This document shows positions 37,203-45,618 of a stretch of DNA of 64,000 nt, in pieces. The position numbers and the translations under genes are program-made. Source of the stretch: Salipaludibacillus neizhouensis. GTDB taxonomy: Bacteria > Bacillota > Bacilli > Bacillales > Salisediminibacteriaceae. The stretch's first letter is position 1, and every line of letters begins with the position of its first letter. The notes beneath the pieces are model-generated. The model saw nothing but the letters and a program-made list of their open reading frames with translations, searched no databases and had not been told where the DNA came from. The stretch is from NCBI RefSeq assembly GCF_002886185.1, contig NZ_KZ614146.1, positions 3,527,495-3,591,494 of the forward strand, written 5' to 3'.

Positions 37203-38180
37203 CTAGAAAAGGGATTCTCCTTTAAGTTTTTTCACTACTTGATTTACTGTTATTAGTAACATCAAATTAATAATGGACAAAAATAATCCAACTGCTGCAC
37301 CAAATGACCAATCTGCTGCTTGCAACCCTCTTTTATATACATAGGTCTCAATAACTTCTGAAGCAGGTAAATTCATATCTGTTTGAAGTAAATATGCTTT
37401 TTCGAAACCAACTGCCATGATTCCTCCAACTGCTAGAATAAATAAGACAGCCATTACTGGTTTAAGCACTTGAACGTCAATATGCCAGATTCTCTGTAAT
37501 AATGATGCCCCGTCAATCATTGCTGCATCATGGAGTTGTGGATCACTATTGGATAATGCAGCAACATAAATAATAGATGCAAAACCAGCTGCTTGCCATA
37601 TACCAGATGCAACGAAAATGGTTCTAAAATAATTTGGCTCAGACATAAACGCAACAGGACGATCTAAGAATACAGTTAATATCGCATTAAGAGGTCCTGC
37701 AGGTGATAAAAACATAAATATCATCCCGCCGATGACTACTACTGAGATAAAATGTGGTGCATAAATAATTAATTGGATATTCTTTTTGATCCCTGATCTT
37801 CTCACCTGGTTTAACATCAGAGCCAATATTATCGGAATAGGAAATCCAATAAGAAGCTCATACGCACTTAGTTGAACGGTATTCATAAAAATTCGTAAAA
37901 AATTAGGCGACTGCATAAAATTTGTAAAATGACTGAAACCAACCCATTCGCTTGCCATGATCCCTCTAACGGGACTAAAATCCTTAAATGCAATAACCAC
38001 TCCATACATCGGTATATAATTAAATATCAAAACAGAGAGTACTGCAGGGGATAAGAATAAGTATAGAATCCAATTTTTTCTGATATATTTTAAAAGTTCT
38101 GTTTTCTTTTTATTTTTTTTGGGAATCTGATTTAAAACATTTACTGATGAGTTACCTGAAGAACTCAAGTCTTTTGGCAT
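37203..38180 (-). CDS. Sugar ABC transporter permease (LplB/YteP type)
   Basis: 325 residues with a basic cytoplasmic N-terminus, about six membrane helices and the EAA loop HDAAMIDGASLLQRIWHIDV. It is the first gene of the fructan operon, beginning after GGGGGG-rich AAGGGGGGATAACC. Its promoter (38446-38474) overlaps two LacI-type operators, with a near-consensus cre downstream, so it should be induced by the sugar and repressed by glucose. Confidence 0.9.
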   Translation of the reverse strand: MPKDLSSSGNSSVNVLNQIPKKNKKKTELLKYIRKNWILYLFLSPAVLSVLIFNYIPMYGVVIAFKDFSPVRGIMASEWVGFSHFTNFMQSPNFLRIFMNTVQLSAYELLIGFPIPIILALMLNQVRRSGIKKNIQLIIYAPHFISVVVIGGMIFMFLSPAGPLNAILTVFLDRPVAFMSEPNYFRTIFVASGIWQAAGFASIIYVAALSNSDPQLHDAAMIDGASLLQRIWHIDVQVLKPVMAVLFILAVGGIMAVGFEKAYLLQTDMNLPASEVIETYVYKRGLQAADWSFGAAVGLFLSIINLMLLITVNQVVKKLKGESLF

Positions 38181-38368
38181 GGTTATCCCCCCTTGATTTT
38201 AAGTAGTCATTTAAAACTCTCATAAACTATTTCTTTCTCCACCCACCTTTCGTTTAACCTCAGCTTTGTTTAAATCTGATATCCCCCTTTTAATAGAATA
38301 GGCTAAACTTACACGGTAGATTACTACACCTTAAGGAAACATTCAATATAGCATCTAATAGACCTTTT

Positions 38369-38382
38369 TGTTAACGCTTTCT
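38369..38382. promoter_or_regulatory. cre-like box in the fructan operon leader
   Basis: TGTTAACGCTTTCT matches 13 of 14 positions of TGWNANCGNTNWCA. It lies downstream of the promoter, a roadblock position for CcpA. Confidence 0.5.
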
Positions 38383-38445
38383 TTTTGTTTTTAAAACTCA
38401 AACTACTTTGTTTGAATTCTATTTGTTAAGTAATCTTCTAATCAG

Positions 38446-38474
38446 ATTGTATGTCAACCGGTTTCTTATGTCAA
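38446..38474 (-). promoter_or_regulatory. Promoter of the fructan ABC operon
   Basis: TTGACA (38469-38474) and TACAAT (38446-38451) with exactly 17 nt between them. The -35 lies inside operator 2 and the spacer contains operator 1, so repressor binding would exclude RNA polymerase. Confidence 0.85.
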
Positions 38475-38484
38475 CCGGTTAACA
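38452..38484. promoter_or_regulatory. Tandem LacI-family operators
   Basis: TGTCAACCGGTTAACA (38469-38484) is a near-perfect palindrome with the central CCGG typical of LacI/GalR sites. A second, half-degenerate copy TGTCAACCGGTTTCTT (38452-38467) lies 17 bp away. The same 16-mer occurs, read in reverse, at 39837-39852 before the lacI-type gene. Confidence 0.82.
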
Positions 38485-38547
38485 CAAAAAGAATAAAAAA
38501 ATCCCCCCTTATATTATGAGTCCACTGATAAAGTATAAAATTACCTG

Positions 38548-38629
38548 GCAATGGCTTCGTTTTCCGCGCGCCTATTAGGAGAAAGCGCTCCTAATAGGCT
38601 TAAAAAACTGCGGAAGCTTCGCTCATTGC
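38548..38629. repeat. Long nested hairpin repeat
   Basis: GCAATG (38548-38553) pairs with CATTGC (38624-38629), TTCCGC with GCGGAA, and CCTATTAGGAG (38571-38581) with CTCCTAATAGG (38588-38598). The outer arms resemble Bacillaceae dispersed repeats (TTCCGCG...GCGGAAGC). It is noncoding and lies between the repressor's terminator and the ABC operon promoter. Confidence 0.6.
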
Positions 38630-38633
38630 ATCA

Positions 38634-38677
38634 ATAGGGCACTGAAAAAGTAAAAATCGACTTTTTCAGTGCCCTAT
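38634..38677 (-). terminator. Terminator of the LacI-type gene
   Basis: A perfect 18-bp inverted repeat starting ATAGGGCACTG, with an 8-nt loop; the stem ends in runs of A and T. It lies just after the minus-strand repressor gene. Confidence 0.85.
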
Positions 38678-38705
38678 ATATTATTGGGGGCTCCTTCCAT
38701 GCTTT

Positions 38706-39668
38706 CTATGTTGTTTTACCCTCTATTAATTCAACAGGCAATATTGTTTCTAATTGAAAATCACTTTCTGTACTATTTATTTGTTTCATTAAAAGTTTAA
38801 TCGCAGTTTCTGCAATTTCTTTTATCGGCTGTTGCACTGTAGTTAACTCTGGCAGTAGTATTCTGGTTGTATCTGTCCCGTCATATCCTATTACTTTCAA
38901 ATCTATAGGTATGTTAATGTTCCTTTCCTTAGCTTCTCTTATAACATTAGCTGCTATGAGATCATCACTCGCAAAAATACCATCGACTCCAGGATTTTCA
39001 TCGAATACTTTTTTTATGATATCCTCACCTATCTCATATGCTATTGGATTTAGATTGTTGGCTATCATAACATCCTCATATGCTTTTCTTCTCAAATTCG
39101 CAGGGGTTTCTAAAGAACTTGGCCCATTTATATGCAAGATTTGTTGGCATCCTTTATTTATCAACAACTGTGTTGCTATTTTTCCTCCAATATAATTGTC
39201 ACTTGATACAACGGGAACATTTTTCGATAAATAACGGTCGATCCCTACAAGTGGCAGATTAGGTGTGTTATATTCCTCAATTCCAGTATTATGAGCACCA
39301 GCTATAATACCATCTACCTGGTGTCTTTGAAGCATTTCCAGATACGTTTTCTCTTTATCTTCTCGACCTTGACTATTACACAACAAAACTTTGTATCCTA
39401 AAGACTCACAAATATTTTCCAAATGAAAAATAAGCTGCCCATAAAAAGGATTGCTTGTAGTTGGAAAAATAAGCCCTATTAAAAATGATTTATTAATAAA
39501 CAGTGATCTAGCAATTTCATTCGGATAATAATTTAATTCTTCCATAGCGTCTTTTACTTTTTTCCTTGTTTTTTCACTAATATAACCACGGTTATTTAAG
39601 ACTCTAGAAACGGTTGTAGGTGAAACCCCAGCAGCTTTGGCAACATCATTTAATTTTACTTTTATCAT
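38706..39668 (-). CDS. LacI-family repressor of the fructan operon
   Basis: 320 residues. The N-terminal helix-turn-helix and hinge read KLNDVAKAAGVSPTTVSRVLNN and YYPNEIARSLFINKS. The periplasmic-binding-like core includes IGLIFPTTSNPFYGQL, VDGIIAG, LPLVGIDRYL, DGIFASDDLIA and VIGYDGTD. The ribosome binding site is CAGGAGG. The gene is upstream of the fructan transporter and in the same direction, but separated by its own terminator. Palindromes with central AACCGGTT at the transporter promoter and before this gene indicate control of both itself and the operon. The inducer is probably fructose, sucrose or a derivative. Confidence 0.9.
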   Translation of the reverse strand: MIKVKLNDVAKAAGVSPTTVSRVLNNRGYISEKTRKKVKDAMEELNYYPNEIARSLFINKSFLIGLIFPTTSNPFYGQLIFHLENICESLGYKVLLCNSQGREDKEKTYLEMLQRHQVDGIIAGAHNTGIEEYNTPNLPLVGIDRYLSKNVPVVSSDNYIGGKIATQLLINKGCQQILHINGPSSLETPANLRRKAYEDVMIANNLNPIAYEIGEDIIKKVFDENPGVDGIFASDDLIAANVIREAKERNINIPIDLKVIGYDGTDTTRILLPELTTVQQPIKEIAETAIKLLMKQINSTESDFQLETILPVELIEGKTT

Positions 39669-39836
39669 TGCGTTTCCTCCTGTATTTGTTTCCTTTGGTT
39701 GTAGAATAATTTTCTTCTAGTAATTATATTTTTTCGTTTTATAAATAGTATATAATATTTTCAAAGAATTGGTATAATGCGCGATTGGCAGACGTTGATT
39801 ATTTCTAGTATTTGAAAGTGTTTTCTTACTCATAAA

Positions 39837-39852
39837 TGTTAACCGGTTGACA
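39837..39852. promoter_or_regulatory. LacI-type operator before the repressor gene
   Basis: TGTTAACCGGTTGACA is the exact reverse complement of the operator at 38469-38484. It lies about 170 bp upstream of the repressor's start, suggesting autoregulation or looping between sites about 1.4 kb apart. Confidence 0.8.
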
Positions 39853-39910
39853 TTTTTCGATTGGTCAACCCATGTTAGAGACATTCAATTCCTTATTGTT
39901 TTACACTTTA

Positions 39911-40546
39911 TTAATCTAACTCGTTACTTATCGAAGGTACACTGTCTTTTCTCGGTAATGATAGTGATGCTACTTTCATCATAACAAAAGCGATTAAGCT
40001 CATGCCGAAAACAAGGATTAATACTGTAAAATTGACGTACAAAAATAATACAATAGCTAACCCAACAATCATATACAATGTTTGGAACGGGCGGGCGATG
40101 GCCAAAATTAACGCATGTTTCGGATACTGCCAAAACTTCAAATCAAAATGAACGAAGATAGGAAAAATAAATAGTAAGATCAATAAATATACAAGCCCAA
40201 TAACAAAAGTTATACTCGCCAAAGTTAATTGAAGAATATTATTGTCTAATAGTTGTAGTACTCTAAAATCAATGTATATAATTAATCCAATACTTAGGAA
40301 AAGATAACCCATAAGATTTGACATAATGAATTCAGATTTAAATTTGTTAAAGAATAGTTTCACGAGGGGCTGATCCTCATCTTCCATAATTAATGGTCTT
40401 AAAACAGCAAATAAAGCTGCAGTAGCTGGAAAGATGCCTAATACAAACAGGCCTAAAAATGAAAATGAAATCCATAGAAGGTTTAAAACTACTAAATTAA
40501 ACCCCAAATTGCCTAATCGTATATACCATCGCGATGAATCAAGCAT
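39911..40546 (-). CDS. yesL: YesL-like DUF624 membrane protein
   Basis: 211 residues from ATG 40546, which follows GGAGG by 7 nt; the longer frame adds 17 residues without a good site. About five or six membrane helices. The N-terminus (WYIRLGNLGFNLVVLNLLW, FPATAALFAVLRPLI) matches the DUF624/YesL family, often found with sugar ABC transporters of the LplABC type in Bacillus. Its exact role is unknown; a helper function for the neighbouring fructan transporter is likely from this association. Confidence 0.78.
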   Translation of the reverse strand: MLDSSRWYIRLGNLGFNLVVLNLLWISFSFLGLFVLGIFPATAALFAVLRPLIMEDEDQPLVKLFFNKFKSEFIMSNLMGYLFLSIGLIIYIDFRVLQLLDNNILQLTLASITFVIGLVYLLILLFIFPIFVHFDLKFWQYPKHALILAIARPFQTLYMIVGLAIVLFLYVNFTVLILVFGMSLIAFVMMKVASLSLPRKDSVPSISNELD

Positions 40547-40879
40547 TCGTGCACCTCCATTTATTTTGTAAGAATATACAATTTTAAAGCTTCCCACCCA
40601 AAATATTGCTTAATATAGAAATAGCTTTTGAAGAAGAAATTTAGATTCTTATTTTACCCAAATACTATTAAAGCATTTACGGAAAAGAATACACTAATTA
40701 TTTAGCATAGTAAAATGAATTTTAAATTTATATTATCCATCTAGCACGTATACATTCTCTCAATCGGCAAGATTGCTTAGATGAAAGGAAACAAATTCCC
40801 CTTTTAAAATTCAAGATAGCGAAAATAAAAGCTAGCTTGTATAATGAATTTTAATGCTTTAAAAAGGAAGTGGACTTAA
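40547..40879. other. Divergent intergenic region
   Basis: About 330 AT-rich bases between yesL and the J-like gene. No clear operator, repeat or RNA structure was seen. Confidence 0.4.
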
Positions 40880-41752
40880 ATGGATTTACAAACAGCCTAC
40901 AAGATAATGGACGTATCAGAAGATATAACAATAGAAAAGTTAGAGGCCCAATATCTGATATGGATTAGAAAAGATAAAGCACAACAAGGTAAGACTAGAA
41001 TTAGCTCAAACGATGTGATTAATATGGATACAATCACCGAGGCATATAATCTTATTCTAAACTACATTCAATTCACCGATAATCAAATAGAGTCAAGAGG
41101 AGGAGTCAGAGAAAAAATAGGCCATTTCATCGAACATTATAAATATCATACATTAGGTATACTCTTTCTCATTTTTGTTTTTGGATCTATTATGTTTCAT
41201 TTTATTGATCATAGAATAGAGCAAGCGAGAGAATCCGATATCCCTCCACCTGATTTAGAGATTTTGTTATTTGGCGACTATTATGCGGAAGATATCACCG
41301 TATTAGAAAACACTCTTGAAAAAACATTTCCTGAATGGGAGAACATGGAGGTTAATTTCGAATACTCTCCTACCGAAACAACATCTGAAATGGACATTAC
41401 ATCCGTCCAACAAAGACCACTCACTCTAATGATAGAAGAACCTGACATATATATTACGGATCAAACCCATTTTGATTTACTGCTAGATTTAGATACTCAT
41501 CTTCCAATAGAAATAGATATATCCGATGATTTGAAAGAACAAATTGGTGACCATTCACTGAAGTTTCATCAAGTAGAGGGAGAAGAAAAGGAAGAATTAT
41601 ATGGAGTCGACCTATCTAGAAGCGAAGTTTTTAGTGAAGTTCAAATTGTCGGAAGTGAGAAAATAGTCTCTATAAGATCAGAGACGAATAATTATGAAAA
41701 TGCGTTGACATTTATCAAAAAAGTATTAGAAAAGGTAGAAGAAACAGAATAG
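40880..41752 (+). CDS. Membrane protein with a degenerate J-domain-like N-terminus
   Basis: 290 residues. Residues 1-70 (DLQTAYKIMDVSEDITIEKL ... DTITEAYNLILNYI) resemble a DnaJ domain, as predicted helices I, II and IV align, but the HPD tripeptide needed to stimulate DnaK is missing. One transmembrane segment follows at about 94-113 (TLGILFLIFVFGSIMFHFI), then an acidic outer domain of 170 residues. Similar proteins are annotated as hypothetical in Bacillaceae. The topology suggests a cytoplasmic N-terminus and an extracellular C-terminus. No partner is evident; it is divergent from yesL. Confidence 0.65.
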   Translation: MDLQTAYKIMDVSEDITIEKLEAQYLIWIRKDKAQQGKTRISSNDVINMDTITEAYNLILNYIQFTDNQIESRGGVREKIGHFIEHYKYHTLGILFLIFVFGSIMFHFIDHRIEQARESDIPPPDLEILLFGDYYAEDITVLENTLEKTFPEWENMEVNFEYSPTETTSEMDITSVQQRPLTLMIEEPDIYITDQTHFDLLLDLDTHLPIEIDISDDLKEQIGDHSLKFHQVEGEEKEELYGVDLSRSEVFSEVQIVGSEKIVSIRSETNNYENALTFIKKVLEKVEETE

Positions 41753-41884
41753 TTTAAAGTACGGAAATTCGACGGATAATCTCTGAATCCGAATCCTACC
41801 GAGTTGTATTCCCTATTTAGATGGAGGTGTTACCAAAGAGCCCTCCTTCCCCATCCGTGTGATAGTAAAGAAGCCACACCATTA

Positions 41885-42511
41885 TTAAAAGTTTTGATTT
41901 TCATTAATTATATGCATCACGCTACCATTTTTGTTAAATCGTTCTTCAATAGCTTTACCAGACGCTATTCCTTCCAAGCAATCCTTATGAAATGGACAAG
42001 CACCTGCAAATGGTTCACTTTCATGCTTAAGAACTAAAATATGCCCCATTTCCGGATGGCTAAATCCCTCGTGAATTTGATCATGCCTCCCCAAATTCCA
42101 GTTCCTACTGTTAAGTACAGACAGCTTGTACTATCTATAGCGGCCCCCCGTATTTTTTCCTCATATGCAGCAGCATTCACGTCTGTCGTCCAAAAAATAG
42201 GAATGTCATAATTTTTTTATCGTCCCCACGAAATCAAAATTTCTCCAATATTTTTTAGGGGTGTCTATCACAAATCCGTATTTTGAAGAGTTTATATCAA
42301 CTTCAATTGGTCCAAAAGAACCTATCCCAACCGATCTCAAGGTGTTTTGGTCAAAAAACTTAGTTACGTGATGAAAAGTATCTTTTGGTTTCGTTGTTGG
42401 AAATGAAACTCTATCAATAATGTTAAGGTCTTTACCTGCTACTGCACATTCAAAATTCCCATCTAAAATGAGAAAGAATGATTTGACTGTTTTAGGTTTT
42501 ACCTTATGCAA
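41885..42511 (-). pseudogene. ROK-family fructokinase, broken by frameshifts
   Basis: Minus-strand pieces align in order with GmuE/ScrK-type ROK fructokinases. The N-terminal part has ECAVAGKDLNIIDRVSFPTT and GIGSFGPIEVDINSSKYGF (42206-42511). After a stop, another frame reads FWTTDVNAAAYEEKIRGAAI and LTVGTGIWGGMI. A third piece (41885-42094) reads FSHPEMGHILVLKHESEPFA, then the zinc-binding CPFHKDCLEGIASG. The starting glycine-rich ATP loop is altered (LILDGNFEC instead of IEAGGTKFVC) and the C-terminal third is gone. It cannot be active and may be a casualty of redundancy with the PfkB fructokinase. Confidence 0.85.
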
Positions 42512-42529
42512 GGCTAGTTTTAATTGTTA

Positions 42530-42558
42530 AGGCTGTTCAATCAAAAATCGAACAGCCT
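42530..42558 (-). terminator. Terminator of the cadmium resistance operon
   Basis: AGGCTGTTC (42530-42538) pairs with GAACAGCCT (42550-42558), directly after the ATPase stop codon. Confidence 0.8.
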
Positions 42559-42565
42559 AGCCTTA

Positions 42566-44989
42566 TTATTCTTTTACTTTTAGAAGTCGGAGAGCATTTA
42601 GTATTACTATAATAGCAGCACCTGTGTCACTTAGCACAGCCATCCAAAGTGTAAGCCATCCCGGAAATATAAGAATTAACGCTATAAATTTCACGCTTAA
42701 GGAAAACCAGATATTTTGTTTAATGATAGATAGTGCTCTCCTGCTTAGTTTAATCGTATGTGGTAATTTCTCCAGATTATCAGCCATTAAAACAATATCG
42801 GCAGTTTCCATTGCCGTATCCGTTCCTGCTCCACCCATTGCAATACCTAAATCAGCAGTGGCTAGTGCAGGTGCATCGTTTATTCCATCGCCAACCATGG
42901 CAACTTTGTGACCTTCGCTTTGTAATTGTTTAATCGCATCCACTTTATCTTCCGGTAATAGTTCCGCAAAATAGCGATTTACATTCGTTTCGCTTGAAAT
43001 CAATTTTGCAGTACCTTCATTATCACCAGTTAACATAACAAGTTGTTTTACGCCTACTTGTTTCAACCCAGTCAACGCCCTAACAGCAGTTGATCGAAGG
43101 CTATCAGAAACAGAGATTATCCCCATTATTTCTTGTTGTGTACCGATAATCACTACCGTTTTTCCTAGACTTTGAATCTCATTTACTTTGCTCCTGACAT
43201 CTCCTGTGAAAATATTCATTTCATCAAACAGTTTTAAATTGCCAGCATAATAAATGTCTTCATTAATTGTTGCTTGAACACCTTTACCGACTATACTTTT
43301 AAATAACTCTCCGTTTTTGGCCTTAACTCCCTTGTCTTTTGCATATGCAACAATTGTTTTTGCAATAGGATGTGTTGAGTAATTTTCTAATGTTAATGCG
43401 ATAGAAATTAACTCTTCTTCCGAAACAGTTAGCGATTCAATTTCAGAAACTTTTGGTTTCCCTTCTGTTAATGTCCCTGTCTTATCAAACGCAATCGCAT
43501 TAATAGCACCTGCTTTTTCTAGAAACGTCCCCCCTTTGATTAACACTCCATTCTTTGCAGCGTTTCCGATAGCAGAAACAATGGCAACAGGAGTAGATAT
43601 AACCAATGCACAAGGGCAAGCAACTACTAACAATGCAAGTCCTTTATAAACCCATTCTCCCCATGTTCCAAATCCGAAAAGTGGTGGTAGGATAATGACA
43701 ACGAATGCTAAAATAAATACAATTGGTGTGTATATGCTAGCAAATTTATCGATAAATGCTTGGGTAGGAGCTTTTTGTTCCTGTGCTTCTTCAACCAAAT
43801 GGATGATTTTAGCTATTGTCGTTTCTTCTACTAACTTCGTGACTCTGACTTCAAGTGAACCACTTTCATTAATAGTACCTGCGTAAACCGCATCTCCAAT
43901 CATTTTGTCAACGGGAATGGATTCTCCAGTAATAGGCGCCTGGTTTACACTGGTTTCCCCTTGGATGATTTCCCCATCTAATGGAATTCTATCACCCGGC
44001 TTAATCACAATAATCTTTCCAACCGGGATGTCTTCCACAGGTTTTTTAACTAACTCTGATTCAACTTTGATCCATGCCTCTGAGGGGGCTAAATCCATTA
44101 GATTATGGATGGATCTTCTAGTTTGTTCAATCGACCTATTTTGAAGAAACGTACCTAATGCAAATAACCATACTACTGTCGCACCTTCAAACCATTCTCC
44201 AATTAAAGCAGCGCCTATTGCTGCTACTGACATTAGAACATTCATATCTAACGAACGACTTTTTACAGCATAAAACGCACTTTTCACTGGTTTATAGCCA
44301 CTTATAACGATAGCTATCGCATATAAGATGGTTGACATAAATAAGGGGATGCCATTGTAGGAACCAATAAAACCAAGAGCAATTAATATTCCCGATAAGG
44401 TAATTAAACCATATCCTTCCTTGTTTTCCGAAGTATCTATTGGTTTGCTGCCATTCTCAAGCAAAGAAGCTTTAAAACCAGTTTTAGAAACTTCCGAAAC
44501 AATTTCATCAACACTATTTTCGTGCTCCACTTTCATTTTCCCAGTGGAAAAGTTTACACTTACATATCTAACTGTTCGAATAATATTCAAGTGATTTTCA
44601 ATACTTTTCGCACAACTACCACAGTCCATTCCTTCAATACTATATGTTCTTATATTTTTGTTTTGTTTTAGTGGTTCGATCTTAAACCCTAGCTTCTTAA
44701 CTTCATTTTCTACACTATCTGGAGAGAGGGCATTGGTACCGATTACTTGCAGCTTCGACGTGTTATAAGTTACTTTTGCATCTTGGATGTTGTCTAACCT
44801 TTTTAGTCCATTTTCTATCGTTATTGCACAGGAAGGACAATCCATTCCGTATATTCGATAATCGACTTTTTCACCATTAGCAGATGTTATTTGATTGTTT
44901 GAGCTTTCTTCCATTTCTCTACTACAACATCTTTTATTGTCTTCCGTACTCTTAAGTTCGTCATTTGATCGACTGCTTCTATCTGCCAT
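42566..44989 (-). CDS. cadA: Heavy-metal exporting P1B-type ATPase (CadA/ZntA type)
   Basis: 807 residues. Two N-terminal metal-binding HMA domains contain GMDCPSC (Cys51, Cys54) and GMDCGSC (Cys123, Cys126), plus an extra CC pair at 21-22. The membrane metal site is CPC (458-460) in VVACPCALVISTP; the phosphorylated residue is Asp502 in DKTGTLTEG; also TGES, MLTGDNEGTA and GDGINDAPALA. These features place it among cadmium, zinc and lead exporters. It is preceded by an ArsR-family sensor after 13 bp, forming one operon with a double operator. Exact metal preference is not determined, but the sensor's cysteines suggest cadmium or lead. Confidence 0.93.
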   Translation of the reverse strand: MADRSSRSNDELKSTEDNKRCCSREMEESSNNQITSANGEKVDYRIYGMDCPSCAITIENGLKRLDNIQDAKVTYNTSKLQVIGTNALSPDSVENEVKKLGFKIEPLKQNKNIRTYSIEGMDCGSCAKSIENHLNIIRTVRYVSVNFSTGKMKVEHENSVDEIVSEVSKTGFKASLLENGSKPIDTSENKEGYGLITLSGILIALGFIGSYNGIPLFMSTILYAIAIVISGYKPVKSAFYAVKSRSLDMNVLMSVAAIGAALIGEWFEGATVVWLFALGTFLQNRSIEQTRRSIHNLMDLAPSEAWIKVESELVKKPVEDIPVGKIIVIKPGDRIPLDGEIIQGETSVNQAPITGESIPVDKMIGDAVYAGTINESGSLEVRVTKLVEETTIAKIIHLVEEAQEQKAPTQAFIDKFASIYTPIVFILAFVVIILPPLFGFGTWGEWVYKGLALLVVACPCALVISTPVAIVSAIGNAAKNGVLIKGGTFLEKAGAINAIAFDKTGTLTEGKPKVSEIESLTVSEEELISIALTLENYSTHPIAKTIVAYAKDKGVKAKNGELFKSIVGKGVQATINEDIYYAGNLKLFDEMNIFTGDVRSKVNEIQSLGKTVVIIGTQQEIMGIISVSDSLRSTAVRALTGLKQVGVKQLVMLTGDNEGTAKLISSETNVNRYFAELLPEDKVDAIKQLQSEGHKVAMVGDGINDAPALATADLGIAMGGAGTDTAMETADIVLMADNLEKLPHTIKLSRRALSIIKQNIWFSLSVKFIALILIFPGWLTLWMAVLSDTGAAIIVILNALRLLKVKE

Positions 44990-45002
44990 TCATTCCACCC
45001 CA

Positions 45003-45323
45003 TTAATCTATATGACTCTTACAACTAGCGATGTCATTTTGAACATCTTCCAGCACTACATCAAACATCGTTAACAGATCGCGTACTAATTGATTGCGTA
45101 CACGGTAATACACATATTTTCCATCCTGCCTACCTACAATAAGTCCGCACCCTTTTAAACACGCCAAATGCTGCGATATATTTGATTGATTACCTTTTAT
45201 GTCCTCGACAATCTGTGAAACTGTTTTTTCATTTTCTTTTATACATTCAAGTATTTGAATTCTCGTTTTATGAGAAAAGCCATGCATAAACTTCATCTTC
45301 GTATCTATATCTACTTTTAACAT
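45003..45323 (-). CDS. ArsR/SmtB-family metal sensor, CmtR-like
   Basis: 106 residues with a winged helix: SHKTRIQILECIKE and VSQIVEDIKGNQSNISQHLACL. Cys55 and Cys59 (LACLKGCGLI) with Cys101 near the C-terminus (IASCKSHID) reproduce the cysteine layout of mycobacterial CmtR (57, 61 and 102), a cadmium/lead sensor, rather than the ELCVCDL pattern of classical CadC. It should repress its own gene and the following ATPase gene until metal binds. The promoter region carries two matching inverted repeats. Confidence 0.87.
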   Translation of the reverse strand: MLKVDIDTKMKFMHGFSHKTRIQILECIKENEKTVSQIVEDIKGNQSNISQHLACLKGCGLIVGRQDGKYVYYRVRNQLVRDLLTMFDVVLEDVQNDIASCKSHID

Positions 45324-45339
45324 TGGTTATCCTCCCGTT

Positions 45340-45402
45340 ATATTAGTTTACACTAATATGTTTTGTTATTATCATATTAGCAGTTACTAATATGTTTGTC
45401 AA
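45340..45402 (-). promoter_or_regulatory. Promoter and double operator of the metal resistance operon
   Basis: On the minus strand TTGACA (45397-45402) and TAATAT (45374-45379) are 17 nt apart. CATATTAG-6-CTAATATG (45373-45394) fills the spacer and -10, and ATATTAGT-4-ACTAATAT (45340-45359) lies downstream. The shared ATATTAG/CTAATAT half sites point to two dimers of the ArsR-type sensor. Confidence 0.82.
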
Positions 45403-45618
45403 ACTTCCATTTGACAGTCCACTAATTACTGTTTTATGTATCTCCGCATAACATCCTCAAGTAGGTAAGACTTGATTCTCAATAAAGTTGCATATTTAGT
45501 TTTTAGTGAAAACTTTCTAGTAATACAAGGTCAGTGGCTAAAATTTTCCACCAATAAAATTGTCAAAGTTGATTAAAAATATCATGCAGAAAGGAAAAGA
45601 TAAGGAGAGGCAGGAAAC

